Shown in pieces: positions 21,771 to 32,755 of a DNA stretch of 64,000 bases (its first letter is position 1; each line of letters starts with the position of its first letter). This stretch comes from Trematomus loennbergii (lineage: Eukaryota; Chordata; Actinopteri; Perciformes; Nototheniidae). A program made the translations under genes and the position numbers. The notes beneath the pieces are model-generated. The model did no database searches. It was not told the origin of the DNA and was given only the letters and a program-made list of their open reading frames with translations. The DNA is taken from positions 1,295,501 to 1,359,500 of the forward strand of contig JAAOOA010000060.1 of the NCBI GenBank assembly GCA_012861695.1. The letters are read 5' to 3'.

Positions 21771-24322
21771 TGAGAGTCGTATTAAAAGTGTGCGGGCAAT
21801 AATAATACAATTAAAGTGATCTCTGACATGTTGGATATAATGCCGTTTCAGTCCTGAATTGACTCTTAAGACAATATACTGTATTGAGCACAGAGATATG
21901 TGAACACACAGATATTCAGTATAACTGAATTATTGCCTGTGAGATTTCTCTTGGATTAGGCCATAAAGAGCATTAATTGAGAAAATTCCAAATGAAGCTA
22001 CAACTGTAACAAATATCCATCTCAGCAGTCCCATCACACTGGCTTCTGATGAAGTGATTACAATCTCACTGCTCCTGTTACTGAGCTGTTAACCTGCATT
22101 CTGCATGTTTCCTCCTGTTGTTAAAGTCATGTGCAGCTCCATATGTTTTTTCCACATTTAAAGGTTATAAAAAGGAGTTCTTCGTATAATCTAATATAAG
22201 AAAAAAATGGTGGTCAAAAGACTTTACCGCTTCCTCGTCAAACCAACATCCGCCGTATCCCATTTTCCTGACATACCTGCATGTCATATCCTGCCTCACA
22301 GCGCATATTTATTGAAAGCAATGAGACTTATATTAACCTGTTAATTAACGAAATTATGCCAACAGATTTCACATAATTGTGTACGTTATCTGAAAGCAAT
22401 AATATTATGTTAAAATACAAATATTAGGTTCAACTTAAAATGATTGCTTTCAACTAACCTAATACAGTTATGTGAAATCTAAAGTCAACATTTCAGTTTT
22501 TTCAGTGTACATTAACATGCTTTAAATCAAAGTGGAATTCACAAAAACGAATAATTAAGTAAATTGAATCTAAAGATAATTGCTGATATCCAAAGAATAT
22601 ACTCTTATTAAAGCAAAATGTGAATGAAATTAAATAAAATCTTCATCCAAATATTGGACTTACTTCTTTAAGCAAGGTCAATTATGTTTACAATTCACCT
22701 ATACTTGTACCACAGCCCTGTTTCTTTCTTTCGTTTTATTTGTTCTTTCTGTCTGGGAGCCCACATGTTTTCCTCCACTCAGTGGGTGGCAATCATTCTG
22801 CTCCCCCCAGCTTCAGGCGCCTCCTCTGGGCTCCGTCGCTCCTGCTCTGCCACAAATGTTTGCTCCACATGACCATCATCCCAAAGCTCTTTGTCTGAGT
22901 CTCGCTGAGCGGTGAGGAGAGGAATTCTCCGCTTCACTCCGTGAAAAACTCCGACAGTAGATCCACACATCGTCCTTCGATGAACAGAGCAGACTCCTGC
23001 AAATCCACCATCCAACATTAAAGTGTATGAAATCCTTCTATTCTCTGCTCAATGTGCGTTTTAGCCATTTTGTAAAGGCACAATAAGAGGCTGCCATGGT
23101 TACGACCCAACTAATGGGAAACTGGGAGCGATGTAATGTAATGTAAATGTGACTGGAAAACCGTGGATGTCCTTTCAGCTCCACAAAGTAGCCTGGCCCG
23201 CCGTGATAGCATGGGAGGGCCAGACTCTGGATCTTTACTCCTTCTTTCTAACGGTTCCACTCAAGTGTCTTTTTATAGTTGTATTGTCAGTGTTTTAGTA
23301 AATGTGCATATCTTTCCATTTTCCACTGTTGATTAGAAATTGTTAGCAGAATAGTGTGCCTTTAATCCATTGCAGTGTTTAATAATAGAAAACAATAACA
23401 AATAAGTTACATTTTTGTCCTTATATAATTACCTACTTACTTAATTGTGTTTGTACATATATATCTATATGCTTGTGTATATTTATGTAGATATATATAT
23501 ATTTCCTCGTTTTGATATGTTTTGTGTTGTATACCTAATCATGACTACTATCTAAATGAGAAAAAATATCAACAAAATATAATTTACAAAAAGATGTATA
23601 GATAAAATTGATTGGTGTGTCAATGAAACAGTTACTGATGACATGGGGCCAATTGTGAAAAATATGCAACATGCAAAATTGTAAAAACAACATAAAATCC
23701 TTAGAGATAGCATTCATTACTAACAAATAGCATTTATAGCTAACCGACAGCAATTATAACAATCAGTAAGCATTCATAATGTAAGGAACAGTTTTGTGCT
23801 GATTTCCTTTTATAGTGTGTGTATCATCAGGGCTGTGTCCCGGTGTCCCTGCTGTTCTGAAGCAACACTGCCTACATTTCATTTCACTGCATTTTATGGA
23901 AACTGCAAACATTACATTTAATCTCTAACTTAAATGTCTGCTCGAGTTAAATCTGAAAATGTTATACATGTTCAAGTAATTATTTTTCACAGCTTAATCA
24001 AATGTAAAAACACTCATGTGACAGTTAGTTTGGCCCAGTGTTGTGCAGCTCTGGCTTCTGTTCCGTGTCTATAGTTAGCTATAATGTATAATGTGCAGAT
24101 CATTCAGACGTACACACTTTGTTGACCTGGCTCAGCCTCAGCTACAGGGGAAGTCCTTTATGCCTGTAGATGTATGACAGACTGTGTGAGCTCTGCAAGT
24201 GATGGACAGCCCTGTCAGCCAATAATACACTCCGGCCCTGGCAGTGCAACAAATGCTCCCACAAAGAATCTGGGGTCTCACGCTGTCCTGCTGCCAAGTA
24301 CTTTACAAATCCATTGTCTTAT
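21771..24322. other. No gene seen, apart from one palindromic repeat
   Basis: 2.5 kb of AT-rich DNA. A minus-strand 79-codon frame (23018-22779) sits in a GC-richer patch and is preceded on its strand by TTTGCAG, an acceptor-like site, but I recognise no domain and no donor. It is the only place in this stretch that might be an exon. TA-rich simple sequence lies at 23455-23505. Confidence 0.45.
22355..22490. repeat. Palindromic MITE-like repeat, copy 2
   Basis: The arms carry AGATTTCACATAA (left) and its complement TTATGTGAAATCT (right), plus GAAAGCAAT / ATTGCTTTC towards the loop. The right arm CTAACCTAATACAGTTATGT is identical to the right arm of the 15718-15836 copy. Confidence 0.65.
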
Positions 24323-24326
24323 ATAA

Positions 24327-25332
24327 ACGGGACCTATCATGCAAAATGCACTTTTGCACGTCTTTTATACATGAATATGTGTCCCCGGTGTTCCAGGGAA
24401 CTCACCAAGTGTCAGAAAACACAACCCTCTCTATTTTCCTCCATACCCAAATCTCTAAAAAAGGGGTTGCAACGGATCTGATCAAAACTGATCCAGATTT
24501 GAACACTGTCCTGACGTCAGGACGGTGGCGCTACGGCTATTGGGCCAACTCTCCACCTATCAGGGGAATGTGGGGTTGGGCCACGGCCGGCCATTGCCGC
24601 TCGAAAGCGCTGGAGACGCTGTAGTACATATGCCAGGCCTGTAAGTGGCGCTGTAGTCTGCCACAAAAGCAGCGAAGAAGACTTCCCGCCCATAGTTACC
24701 ATGGTTACCCTTCTGTTTATTCTCCGCTGTGGCTTTTTTCTCCCTCCCCGAGGCAAGCGTTTGCTCCCGCTGCTTTAATTCAATGCAATCCCTCCCCGTC
24801 GAGGCAAGCACTGTAATTCTCTCCGTTAGTCCACCAGCAGATGACAAACACCCACCTCTCCGCCTCTTCCAAGGAACGAGGGGACCGTGCGGCAGAGTTT
24901 CAGTTTCAGTTTCTTTCGCCGGTCAAGATGTCCGTTAAAGTTTAAATCTTCCAGACAAAATTAGAAAAGTGCCGGTCAAAGGTCTTCTTTGTTATTTATT
25001 GAGCTTTAAAACAAATGAATAACGACTCTATAGGCCTATAATAATATAATAAAACCATAGACTGTATATATAAATAAAACACGGAGGACGGAGATCTTTT
25101 TTCTCCCCCTCTTGACTTGATCAGAGCACGGCTCCCCTCTCCTGCAGGGGGGCGTGGCCAGCTGCAGCTCACAGAGATCAGCCCCGTTGACAGCAAACAG
25201 CACATAGAGTGAAATGAGGCATGGCTAAAATGCATGATCTGTTTGGTATTTTGAAAACAGAAATGTATAAATATACTTTATATAGGTATGGCCCGACAAT
25301 ATATAATTTAAATATAGCATGATAGGTCCACT
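24327..25332. mobile_element. TTAA-type element, piggyBac-like, long copy
   Basis: The left end (GGGACCTATCATGCAAAATG) and right end (GCATGATAGGTCCACT) are inverted. The right flank is TTAA (25333-25336) and the left flank is a mutated ATAA. A shorter relative with intact TTAA on both sides lies at 44787-45466. This copy has extra interior sequence, about 24510-24900, that is absent from the short copy. It contains the palindrome CCTGACGTCAGG at 24511-24522. No transposase remnant is recognised. Confidence 0.75.
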
Positions 25333-25336
25333 TTAA

Positions 25337-26100
25337 CAAATTATAGTCGCCTGTTTGGATTAGGGAAAAATGTAATAAAAAAGCTAACACATAAGAACAG
25401 TTTTAGCCATTCTCTTTGCGCTAGCTTTAAGCGGTGGACAGAGGTTAAAAAACAACCTGAAACTGTTAGTGTGACGGACGTTTTCACACAACATTTTCTA
25501 AACTATACGACTTCCATAAATGTGCACCATTATTATGTAGTGATTTTGTATGCAGCTCATTTCATCCAAATAAAGCTTAGTTTCCCCAAACTAAAATGTA
25601 TGGTAACTGATGATGCTCCCTCGCTGATCATTCCCCTCCACAGTCTGTCCAATCCAGCAGAAATACCCCAAAAATCCCTCAAAACAATTTCCTCTCTCAT
25701 TTGCACTTTATCCTGCTGATTCTCTCTAAAATAACGCGATGGAATGCATCCATCAGCGGGCTGATAATGAAAGGCGACGGAGACACTGCTTCCGGGATTT
25801 TATTTAGTACATTTAGCCGGAAAATGACTCTGAACTGTCATAAAGGGAAAATCTCTGATGAAAGTGTTTGTGTGCGTATCTGTGTGGGTGTGTGTGTGTG
25901 GCTTCCAGCCCTAGTCACCATGAATCATTGGTTTAAATGATCCTAGCATGCTAATTCCTGCTGATTCCTTTCCATGCTGTTATTATAAAAGTCAGCACAA
26001 CAGTCATTAACAGCAGAAAACAGCTTAAAACTTTACCCATCTGACTCCTGAATGAACCCAGCGCAGCACGCCATGAAACATGACCCTGTGTGGGTGTGTG

Positions 26101-26103
<3 letters not shown>
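25337..26103. other. No gene seen
   Basis: About 770 bp. Short ORFs at 25471-25940 lack recognisable domains. 25690-25870 has balanced composition and could be conserved non-coding sequence, but nothing in the sequence proves it. Confidence 0.55.

Positions 26104-26170
<67 letters not shown>
26104..26170. repeat. GT microsatellite with GA tail
   Basis: (TG)n followed by GAGAGAGGGAGAGGGAGAGG to about 26194. Confidence 0.97.
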
Positions 26171-26176
<6 letters not shown>

Positions 26177-26194
26177 GGAGAGGGAGAGGGAGAG

Positions 26195-27255
26195 AGTGTG
26201 TGTGAGCTTCCTAATCCAGGATTTATTGGCCATTAGTACAGCCTGAAAGTCATTACAGTTCATTTTGCTGCCGGGTTGACGTTTTATTAGGACAAATACA
26301 GGCTTTTTGGATACGTGCGTGTGTGTATCTGTGTGTGTATAAGCATGTGTGCACACTTTAGTGTTTATGAGAACGTTTGCATGGGAGTGTGTATGAGTGA
26401 CAGTTTATAAGGACAAATTTCCCCATAGGGATCAGGGCCATGAATTCTGAGAGCAGGAAAAATACTAAAAAGCCTCAAGAAAGGAGAGATGGATAGATAA
26501 AGGAGGGATTGACAGATAGATAGAGAGGGAAAAGAAGGACTGGCATTATGTGCAGTGGATGGATTATGTGTATGACAGATTGATGGACACATACACAAAC
26601 CAAAGAAGGGATGGACAGACGGATAGCTGATGGTGGGAATAGCGGGAAAAGACGTGTGGAAGGAACTATAGGTAAACAAATAAAAGTAATGGATAAACTG
26701 ATAAAAGAAAGCAGTTGGGGAGGGGGGTCTGCATTTTGCCACTAAGCCTGGTGTTAAAAGAAAGAAACTGGGTGTAAGGCTGTATCCAGTTCTCTTTATA
26801 AATCCATGGCCGAAGGACTAGAATGTTGCTAAATCATCTAGCCCTCTGCATTTGGAATGGTTCATGTACAACCCATTTCTTTACTGTATGAAATCAGTTA
26901 AGCTAGCTAGGCTAAGCATGCGCTACTTCATAATGCAGATACTAAAAAACACTAAAACTATGAGCTGACGTTTTCCAATCAGAGGGTAAGAAGTAGGGTC
27001 TGTAGTCCCCTGCAGTCGACATGTAGAAGTCTTCTTGATCAAGATCCTTAAACCCAAATTGCTTCTGTAAGTCTCTTTGGATAAAAGTGACAGCCTAATG
27101 ATGGCGAACTTGGATTTGAACTCTTAATATACTGTATCTATTTATATCATTCACTTTGGCTGCTTCATGTTAAACCATCTCTATTAGTTAATCTTTAACT
27201 GTACGTTTCTTTAGACAGCCTTAACTGTTCAAAACCGTTAGCAATAAACTTAACG
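26195..27255. other. No gene seen; purine-rich patch
   Basis: About 1 kb. 26440-26660 is rich in GATA/GGAT words (GATGGATAGATAAAGG, CAGATAGATAGAGA), decayed simple sequence. The rest is unremarkable up to the DIRS element. Confidence 0.6.
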
Positions 27256-27299
27256 AGGGGTTACGTATGGTAACCCTTGTTATATAAGCACAGGCGGAG

Positions 27300-27465
27300 C
27301 CCTCTACTGGACTCTATGGGTATACCTTATCATGCAAGCATTCACCTACTGAGACTTCTATAGACGTAGCCGGCCCCGGGGCGGGCCTACCTGAATGTGC
27401 GCGCATCTAACCGTATAAAAGGAGGCCTCGCCTCCTGACCGTCATCCTACACCTCTCTTCAGCAA
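27300..27465 (+). repeat. DIRS1-like inverted terminal repeat, 3' side
   Basis: Inverted copy of the other terminus at 32570-32735. It contains a TATA-like GTATAAAAGG at 27413-27422, here facing outside-in from the element's 3' end. A few substitutions separate it from its partner (GGGCGGGCC versus GGGCAGGCC; ATCTAACCG versus ATCTCACCG). Confidence 0.92.
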
Positions 27466-27489
27466 GCGATATTAGGACAGACAGTGCCC

Positions 27490-27590
27490 CGAGAAGAGGG
27501 CTCCGCCTGTGTTTATATAACAAGGGTTACCATACGTAACCCCTCATTATATCTCTCACAGGCTCCGCCCTCTACTGGACTCTATGGGTA
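27490..27590. repeat. DIRS1-like internal complementary region
   Basis: 27497-27545 is the reverse complement of the left tip 27258-27309 (GAGGGGTTACGTATGGTAAC). It continues directly into CACAGGCTCCGCCCTCTACT and ACTCTATGGGTAC, the right tip. The segment therefore reads as a junction of both ends, as expected for the template that regenerates DIRS termini during reverse transcription. The tips GTTACGTATGGTAAC and its partner are only palindromic in part. Confidence 0.88.
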
Positions 27591-27755
27591 CAGTGGGCGA
27601 AGTGGGAGCCCCGATGTATACACGCACTGTCGTCCAACACACCGTTCCACCTCACTGTCCCTGACCGGCTTTAGCAGCCGCTGCGCCTTACTCACCTCTC
27701 CCTCGGTTGTAACCGTGGAGAAGTCCGGGCTGCGGCTGACAGAGCACACCCTGGC

Positions 27756-28210
27756 CAGTGGCGTTTTCTCCTGGAGGCCAAGGGAAGCCAGGCTTCCCCT
27801 GTTTTTTCGGATTGTAGTTATAATTTTAATAAATAAATAAAACACTTAGTTTAGTTTCGGAAATTCTTCTTTGCTGTGTGTTGCTGCCGGCCCGTCTCTC
27901 CTCCATTCTCATTGAGTATTTTACAAAGAGTCAAACAGCGCCCCTCTAGATGTTATGATAAAACAGTAGATTGCACTCTCTGTTGCGAGAGGAGGCCAGC
28001 CGAAATTGGCTTCCCTTGGTGAAAAGAAATGGAGGGATTGACCAATCAGACAAGGCTCACGTCATGCCCCTGCCAACCTGTGATTAGTCAGAGCCATGCC
28101 AAGGGAAGCCACAGGCGGCTGGCTGGGCAACTAAAATGGCAACTAAAATGAAATCTGATGACAGGCCAATGCCCAAACTGGAGCTGTGTACAGCGAGGAA
28201 AAAAGGAGCG
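27756..28210. mobile_element. Probable insertion inside the DIRS element
   Basis: Between the internal complementary region and the recombinase there is foreign-looking sequence starting CAGTGGCGTTTTCTCCTGG (a hAT-like tip) and containing AAGGGAAGCC/GGCTTCCCTT words in both orientations. A matching right tip and TSD were not found, so boundaries are approximate. Confidence 0.35.
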
Positions 28211-28379
28211 AATCGGACGTAAAACGTTAAAGGTCTCCTGATTTAGTTTGTGAATGAATGCTTATTAGAGTTTCGTCTGGAAAGTAAAACGTAAGCGCAT
28301 TTACGCACAGCCCCCCCCCACTCCTCACCAGTCCTGTGTTGCCCCCGCAAGCACAGACGAGGAGAAAGAGCCAGACATG

Positions 28380-28705
28380 TCCAAGAGAAAAACTTTATGA
28401 AGGGGCCAGGCGTTGACCAAGACGCCGCCGTGCATATATCCTCCACACTCACACCGTTGAATAAGGCTGTCGACACAGCCACAGCCCGTGTGGAGTGTGC
28501 ACGGACCCCCGCGGGGCAGGCTCTCCCCGCCTGTCCGTAGGCGTGTGCAATGCCCTCACAGAGCCATCCTGCCAGGTGTTTCTTGGACAGAGCTTTCCCG
28601 GTCACCCCACCCCCGAAGCACACAAACAGCTGTTCGATGCCTCAAAGGGCAGCCGTGCGCTCCACATAACATGCTAACGCACGCACCGGGCAGAGGGCCG
28701 CTACT
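28380..28705 (-). pseudogene. DIRS tyrosine recombinase, N-truncated
   Basis: The minus-strand frame reads YVERTAAL, an in-frame TGA, then GIEQLFVCFGGG and, from about 28560, WLCEGIAHAYGQAGRACPAG and RAHSTRAVAVSTALFNGVSV, ending in ASWSTPGPFIKFF. The H-x2-R of tyrosine recombinases is HSTR here. Family members usually have FYxLDV at the end and the Tyr is the nucleophile; this copy has F at that position (FIKFF), by my alignment. The N-terminal core-binding domain is deleted, since RNase H sequence abuts directly at about 28705. The enzyme would have integrated the circular DNA. Confidence 0.82.
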
Positions 28706-28792
28706 CGACATGAGGTCGGCCCCCCTGTTCTCCAGTCCCGGGATGTGGAGGGCTCTCAGAGATAACACCACCTCTGAAGCCCATAACCACAG
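28705..28792 (-). pseudogene. DIRS RNase H, C-terminal part
   Basis: Reading LWLWASEVVLSLRALHIPGL and ENRGADLMS, this is the end of the DIRS RNase H domain (HIPGxxNxxADxLS). It continues the frame interrupted at about 29581 by the LINE. Immediately downstream the sequence jumps into the tyrosine recombinase, so an internal deletion has removed the usual linker. Confidence 0.85.
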
Positions 28793-29580
28793 TTTTGTTT
28801 GTAGCCTTTATTTAACCAGGTAAAATCCCATTGAGATCAACGATCTCTTTTTCAAGGGAGACCTGCAGCACATTGGTTACACATAAAAACAACAGAAAAA
28901 AAAAAGGACATCATACAACATAATTACAGGGGTACAAATTACAACCTATTCACAATGACAGGTATCAAATAATATTTAATCTATCCAAGCTTTAAAATGA
29001 TGCAGGGGAACCAAAAAATGCATAGTGTTCCAAGCTAGAGGAGCAGCGCACATAAAAGCTTTTGTACCTAAAACAGTTCTAGCACTTGGCACATGTAATA
29101 AAAACACATCCTGAGATCTCAGGCAATAGCTACTTGCCACTCTCTGTGAATCAAAGAGCATATATAAGTTGGTAGTTTACCCAACATGGCTTTATAGATA
29201 AACATGTACCAATGACTGAGCCTCCGAACAGTGAGTGAAGGCAAACCTGCTCTGGCATACAGGGTACAGTGATGAGTAAGTACTTTACAGTTAGTAACAA
29301 ATCTCAGCGCACTGTGATAGGCGGCATCTAACTTGATCAGGTAATGGGCAGGTGCATTCATATATATCAAATCACCATAGTCCAGCACAGGTAAAAATGT
29401 CACAGAGACTAGCATTTTCCTGGCCTCAAGCGAGAAACAGGACTTGTTTCTGAAAAAGAAACCTAGCTTCACCCTCAGCTTTTTAAGCAGATTATTGACC
29501 TGAAGTTTAAAAGAGAGGCAATCATCAAGCCAGATACCAAGGTATTTATAACAGACAACCAGTTTCTCTCCGCTGTGGTC
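28793..29580 (-). mobile_element. LINE 3' fragment inserted in DIRS RNase H
   Basis: The minus strand encodes YKYLGIWLDDCLSF, LPVLDYGDLIYMNAPAHYLI and LTHHCTLYARAGLPSLTVRR, the C-terminal region of a CR1/L2/jockey-group LINE ORF2. A shift near 29150 moves the last part (SARTVLGTKAFMCAAPLAWN) to another frame. The 3' UTR ends AATGGGATTTTACCTGG then TTAAATAAAGG, a standard tail in teleost LINEs. It is 5'-truncated, as usual for target-primed insertion. A closely related copy is at 61735-62675. Confidence 0.9.
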
Positions 29581-29584
29581 AACA

Positions 29585-29815
29585 AGGCGGCGGAGCGGAC
29601 TCCGCCCTGCCTGTTGATGTATGCCACTGTGGTGCTGTTGTCGCTCCTGACCATTACATGTCTCCCCTGAAGTAGGGGCATGCAATGCTGGAGGACCAAC
29701 ACTACCGCCCGTAGCTCTAGGAGGTTGCTGTGCCGTGTCTCACCTATAGCCCTCTTCAGGCAGGTCCCTCCCCATCCTGTTCTGGACGTGTCCGTGAACA
29801 CTGTGATGTAGGAGG
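29585..29815 (-). pseudogene. DIRS RNase H, N-terminal part
   Basis: The frame carries ITVFTDTSRTGWGGTC (first Asp), SNLLELRAVVLVLQHCMPLL (Glu) and VMVRSDNSTTVAYINRQGG (second Asp), then VRSAAL, and is cut by the LINE. Upstream, in another frame, MAAAHVVVPLGLLHMRSLQR is the connection domain typical of DIRS. Catalytic residues are intact; the domain is split by about 790 bp of LINE. Confidence 0.9.
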
Positions 29816-30037
29816 TCACCCGTCCCAGTGCAGACCCCCTCTGGAGGTGATCCGGGGACCCCAGAACCGGAGGTTGCCCTCCACTGAGGGGGGGGGAATG
29901 GTCACCAGACGTCGTGTGTGCCTCTTGGGATCCAAACGCAGGCTGGAGAACCACCTCTGCAGGCTGCGCATATGCAGTAACCCGAGCGGGACCACAACGT
30001 GAGCAGCCGCCATGAGACCCAGAGTCTGCATGACAGT

Positions 30038-30670
30038 TTAAGCTGTCACTGTTGCCCCCTGTCGCAGCCTGCGAACCGCCCGAAGCAGGGACGCACGTCT
30101 GCTCTCTGACAGGGTGGCGCGCCTGCATCGAGCACCACTCCCAAATACAACGCAAGGTATGGGGGTGCTCTTTTTCCAATTGATCGCAAAGCTCAACTTG
30201 GTTAGGTGTAGGATCAATTGCGCTGTGCAAAGCATTGCCTGTTCCCTGGACCTGGCCATGACTATGAGGTCGTCTAGGTAAAAGAAAACTCTCATGCCGT
30301 GGACACGCAGCGGTTGGAGCGCAGTGGCCACACATTTGCTGAACGTGAGTGGGGATAGGGAGTAGCCGAACGGTAATCTGTTGTACTCGTAGGCTTCCCC
30401 CTGGAAGGCAAAACGCAGATACTTTCTGTGCTCTGGAGCAATTACCACATGAAAGTATGCGTCTTTCAGGTCGATGGTGGTGAACCAATCGCCCGGCTGC
30501 ACTAGCCCCATTAACTGTTTTATAGTTAACATGCAGAATTTTCTGCAGGCAATGTGCCGATTCAGGCTGCGGAGATCTAGAATAGGTCTGACTTCCCCTG
30601 TCTTCTTGAGAACCAGGAGGTACATGGAATAAAGACCCTTTTCTCTGTGCTGAGGGTGCACAACAGACAC
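30038..30670 (-). pseudogene. DIRS reverse transcriptase
   Basis: A 210-codon open stretch holds the main RT blocks: VLKKTGEVRPILDLRSLNRH, TIDLKDAYFHVVIAPEHRKY, FQGEAYEYNRLPFGYSLSPL and the catalytic FFYLDDLIVMARS, followed by LSFAINWKKSTPIP. Y-L-D-D is intact. DIRS identity comes from LNRHI, DAYFHV and the close linkage to RNase H and a tyrosine recombinase. The upstream frame (ending at about 30690) contains AEIQALVQTG, the pre-RT helix, in a different frame, so at least one shift separates them. Confidence 0.93.
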
Positions 30671-30842
30671 AGCCTGTTTGCACCAGAGCCTGAATCTCTG
30701 CTGAGAGGAAACCCATCTCCTCCTGGGATGACAGATTCACCTCTCGCATGCCTTTGAATGGAGGTGGGATGCTGCAAAGGCGACACAGAAAGGGCCGATT
30801 TTTTACTGAGGTCCCTGAACCCCTGAGCGCGCGCTCACACAA

Positions 30843-31265
30843 GAGCGTGCGCTACACCATAATGTCCCCTTTACCACTACGGTAAAGCGCATTAATCGGA
30901 GTCTTTACTCTAGGCGTAGTGTGTTCCCTGACAGTAATACGCCGCCATAATGCCCCTGTACCCACATAGCGCTCTGATCGCACTTCCTGCGGTTTATCAC
31001 TCTCATCTGCGCATGCCCACTAGCTACCTCCCTTACAGGAGCTACAACCGGGGCAGCGAGTGGGGAATTTGTACGGTCAACATTGTGTGTGAGTGTAGAA
31101 TTGTGGAAACAAATGACACTCAGACTTGGATACAGATCAACCTTAGGTTTATTGCTTAACAACATAGGGATCTGTGCATTATATAGGGAGGAGGCGGGAT
31201 TCGCCCCTGGCGTCCCGGGTGGAGAGACCTTCTCCCCCCGTCGAGACGCTTCCTCCCCCCGCCAG
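30843..31265. other. DIRS inter-ORF region
   Basis: Sequence between the last recognisable gag part and the RT. I find no domain. It includes TTACAGGAGCTACAACC and a TATATAGG-like motif at 31182 that could be chance. Confidence 0.5.
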
Positions 31266-32564
31266 TCAGCTCGGCCGTTCTCTGTTGCTGCGGAGTCTGC
31301 CGAGGTCGGCCAGCACGCCCCCGTGAGTGCCGGTACGCCGGTTCCACGGGGTGGGCCGAAGAGGTGGAGGGCGCTGCGGGCACGGGAGCTCCGGCGCCTC
31401 TCCCTCTGTCGCGCTGCGCTCCCTTGCCTGCAGGGAAGCCCACAGAGGAGCGCGCTGCGGTGCCTGAGGAGCAGCCAGTGGTAGCATGCAGCTAAGCTGC
31501 ACCCTCTCCTCCTCTAGGCAGCTGAAGCGCTGGGTGACCAAGGATATCGATCCAAAGAGCCCCTCCGTGGACACGGGGCCTCCAAGGAGATCCTCTCGGT
31601 CCTTCTTGGATAGGGCGGTGAGTCCTAGCCACACGTGACGCAACGCCACTGTGGCCAAGGACATCACCCGCCCCACTGACCTATGCAGTGGTCCGGATAA
31701 TCGCTCCCGTCCTGAGGCGGGAGGGCGGAGGCGTCTGCTTGAGGGGTAATCAAAGAGACGCCCAACACGCCGAGATTATAGGCCGCAGCCACCATCTGTG
31801 CACCAAGCCTGAACATTTTGTCTAAATATTCCAGGGTGTCTCGGTCCCGAGTCCTTCCCCTCCGCCCAACCAGCTGCCTGCGGAAGCAGATGGGCCGCCA
31901 GGCTTTCATCAAGGGGGGGGCACACCGGGAAAGCTGTGTCCGAGCGGCCCTGCACCGTGATGATACCCGTCATGGCTGCTACTGGGGCCTTTGTCCTCAA
32001 TGGCCGCCACCACGTCGCCTCCACACACTGCCAGATATCTGCCAACGGGGGCAAGACGAAGGCCGGCTGCGCTGGAAGCACCGGGTCGTAAAACCCCTGC
32101 CGAAGGCGGCTTACAGGCCTCTGTGGCAGCTGTGGGGGGAGCGGTAAGCCCACACGCTCCGCCGAAGGTGTCAGACAATGAGGCGTCCTCGTCGTCCTCG
32201 TCGTCCTCGTCGTCCGCGAACGCGACCACCCGGCCCCTCGGGAGGTGAACTCGAATGGCACCTCATCGAGATCATCCATATCGACCACCTCAAGGTCCTG
32301 ATCCTCCACCTGCGGGCCGAGCTTCCCCCGGAAATGCTCGCCACGATGCCGGCGGCTTAGCTGCGGGATCATGCGGCAGGCATTACAGGCCGGCGACTGG
32401 CCTAGGCCCTCCTCAGCGTGGTTCGGCCCCAGGCACTGGAAGCACAGGTGGTGCGGGTCAGCCCCTGCAATCAGGCCAGGGCATGTCGGGCAGGTTCGGT
32501 GCTCTAGGAGTGGTTCCATGTTCAATCGATTGTCTTTCTCTCTCACATCTTTGCTCAGTATCAT
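31266..32564 (-). pseudogene. DIRS gag-like ORF1, frameshifted
   Basis: The frame opens at 32564 (an internal Met at 32519 starts MEPLLEHRTCPTC). It has C-x2-C-x12-C-x2-C-LGP-x-H-x10-C-x2-C, for example CFQCLGPNHAEEGL, then an acidic stretch and DIWQCVEATWWRPLRTKAPV. Frames change near 31900 and 31670; the last one reads ALRHVWLGLTALSKKDREDL and GPVSTEGLFG. The same order is found in the intact ORF at 54387-55961, so this is the same protein class: the DIRS structural protein family from which, as established knowledge, the LAP2alpha C-terminal region of TMPO is derived. Confidence 0.85.
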
Positions 32565-32569
32565 TTCCG

Positions 32570-32735
32570 CTCGCTGAAGAGAAAGGGATGACGGTCAGGA
32601 GGCGAGGCCTCCTTTTATACGGTGAGATGCGCGCACATTCAGGTAGGCCTGCCCCGGGGCCGGCTACGTCTATAGAAGTCTCAGTAGGTGAATGCTTGCA
32701 TGATAAGGTAGTACCCATAGAGTCCAGTAGAGGGC
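32570..32735 (-). repeat. DIRS1-like inverted terminal repeat, 5' side
   Basis: Inverted partner of 27300-27465. On the minus strand a TATA-like GTATAAAAGG (32612-32621) lies about 50 bp upstream of the gag ATG at 32564, so this ITR is the likely promoter of the element. Confidence 0.92.
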
Positions 32736-32755
32736 GGAGCCTGTGATAGATATAA

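Larger units (their letters stand above)
27256..32755 (-). mobile_element. DIRS1-like tyrosine-recombinase retrotransposon
   Basis: On the minus strand, gag-like ORF, RT, RNase H and tyrosine recombinase follow in DIRS order. The two ends are inverted copies: about 27300-27465 on the plus strand equals about 32735-32570 on the minus strand, including CTCTACTGGACTCTATGGGT and GTATAAAAGGAGGCCTCGCC. An internal complementary region at 27490-27590 joins the complements of both tips, the hallmark of DIRS1-type elements, which replicate through a circle and leave no TSD. The copy is dead: frameshifts, an internal deletion, a LINE inserted in RNase H, and probably another insertion at about 27756-28210. 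Confidence 0.93.

Noticed and set aside
22779..23018. 79-codon minus-strand ORF as a host exon
   Set aside because: No recognised domain, no donor site, no neighbouring exon; only an acceptor-like TTTGCAG. Kept as a remark in the stretch entry.
28243..28380. Continuation of the recombinase ORF to 28243 as functional C-terminus
   Set aside because: Beyond FIKFF the frame (SWTCLALSPRLCL...) no longer resembles DIRS recombinases and is probably out of frame.
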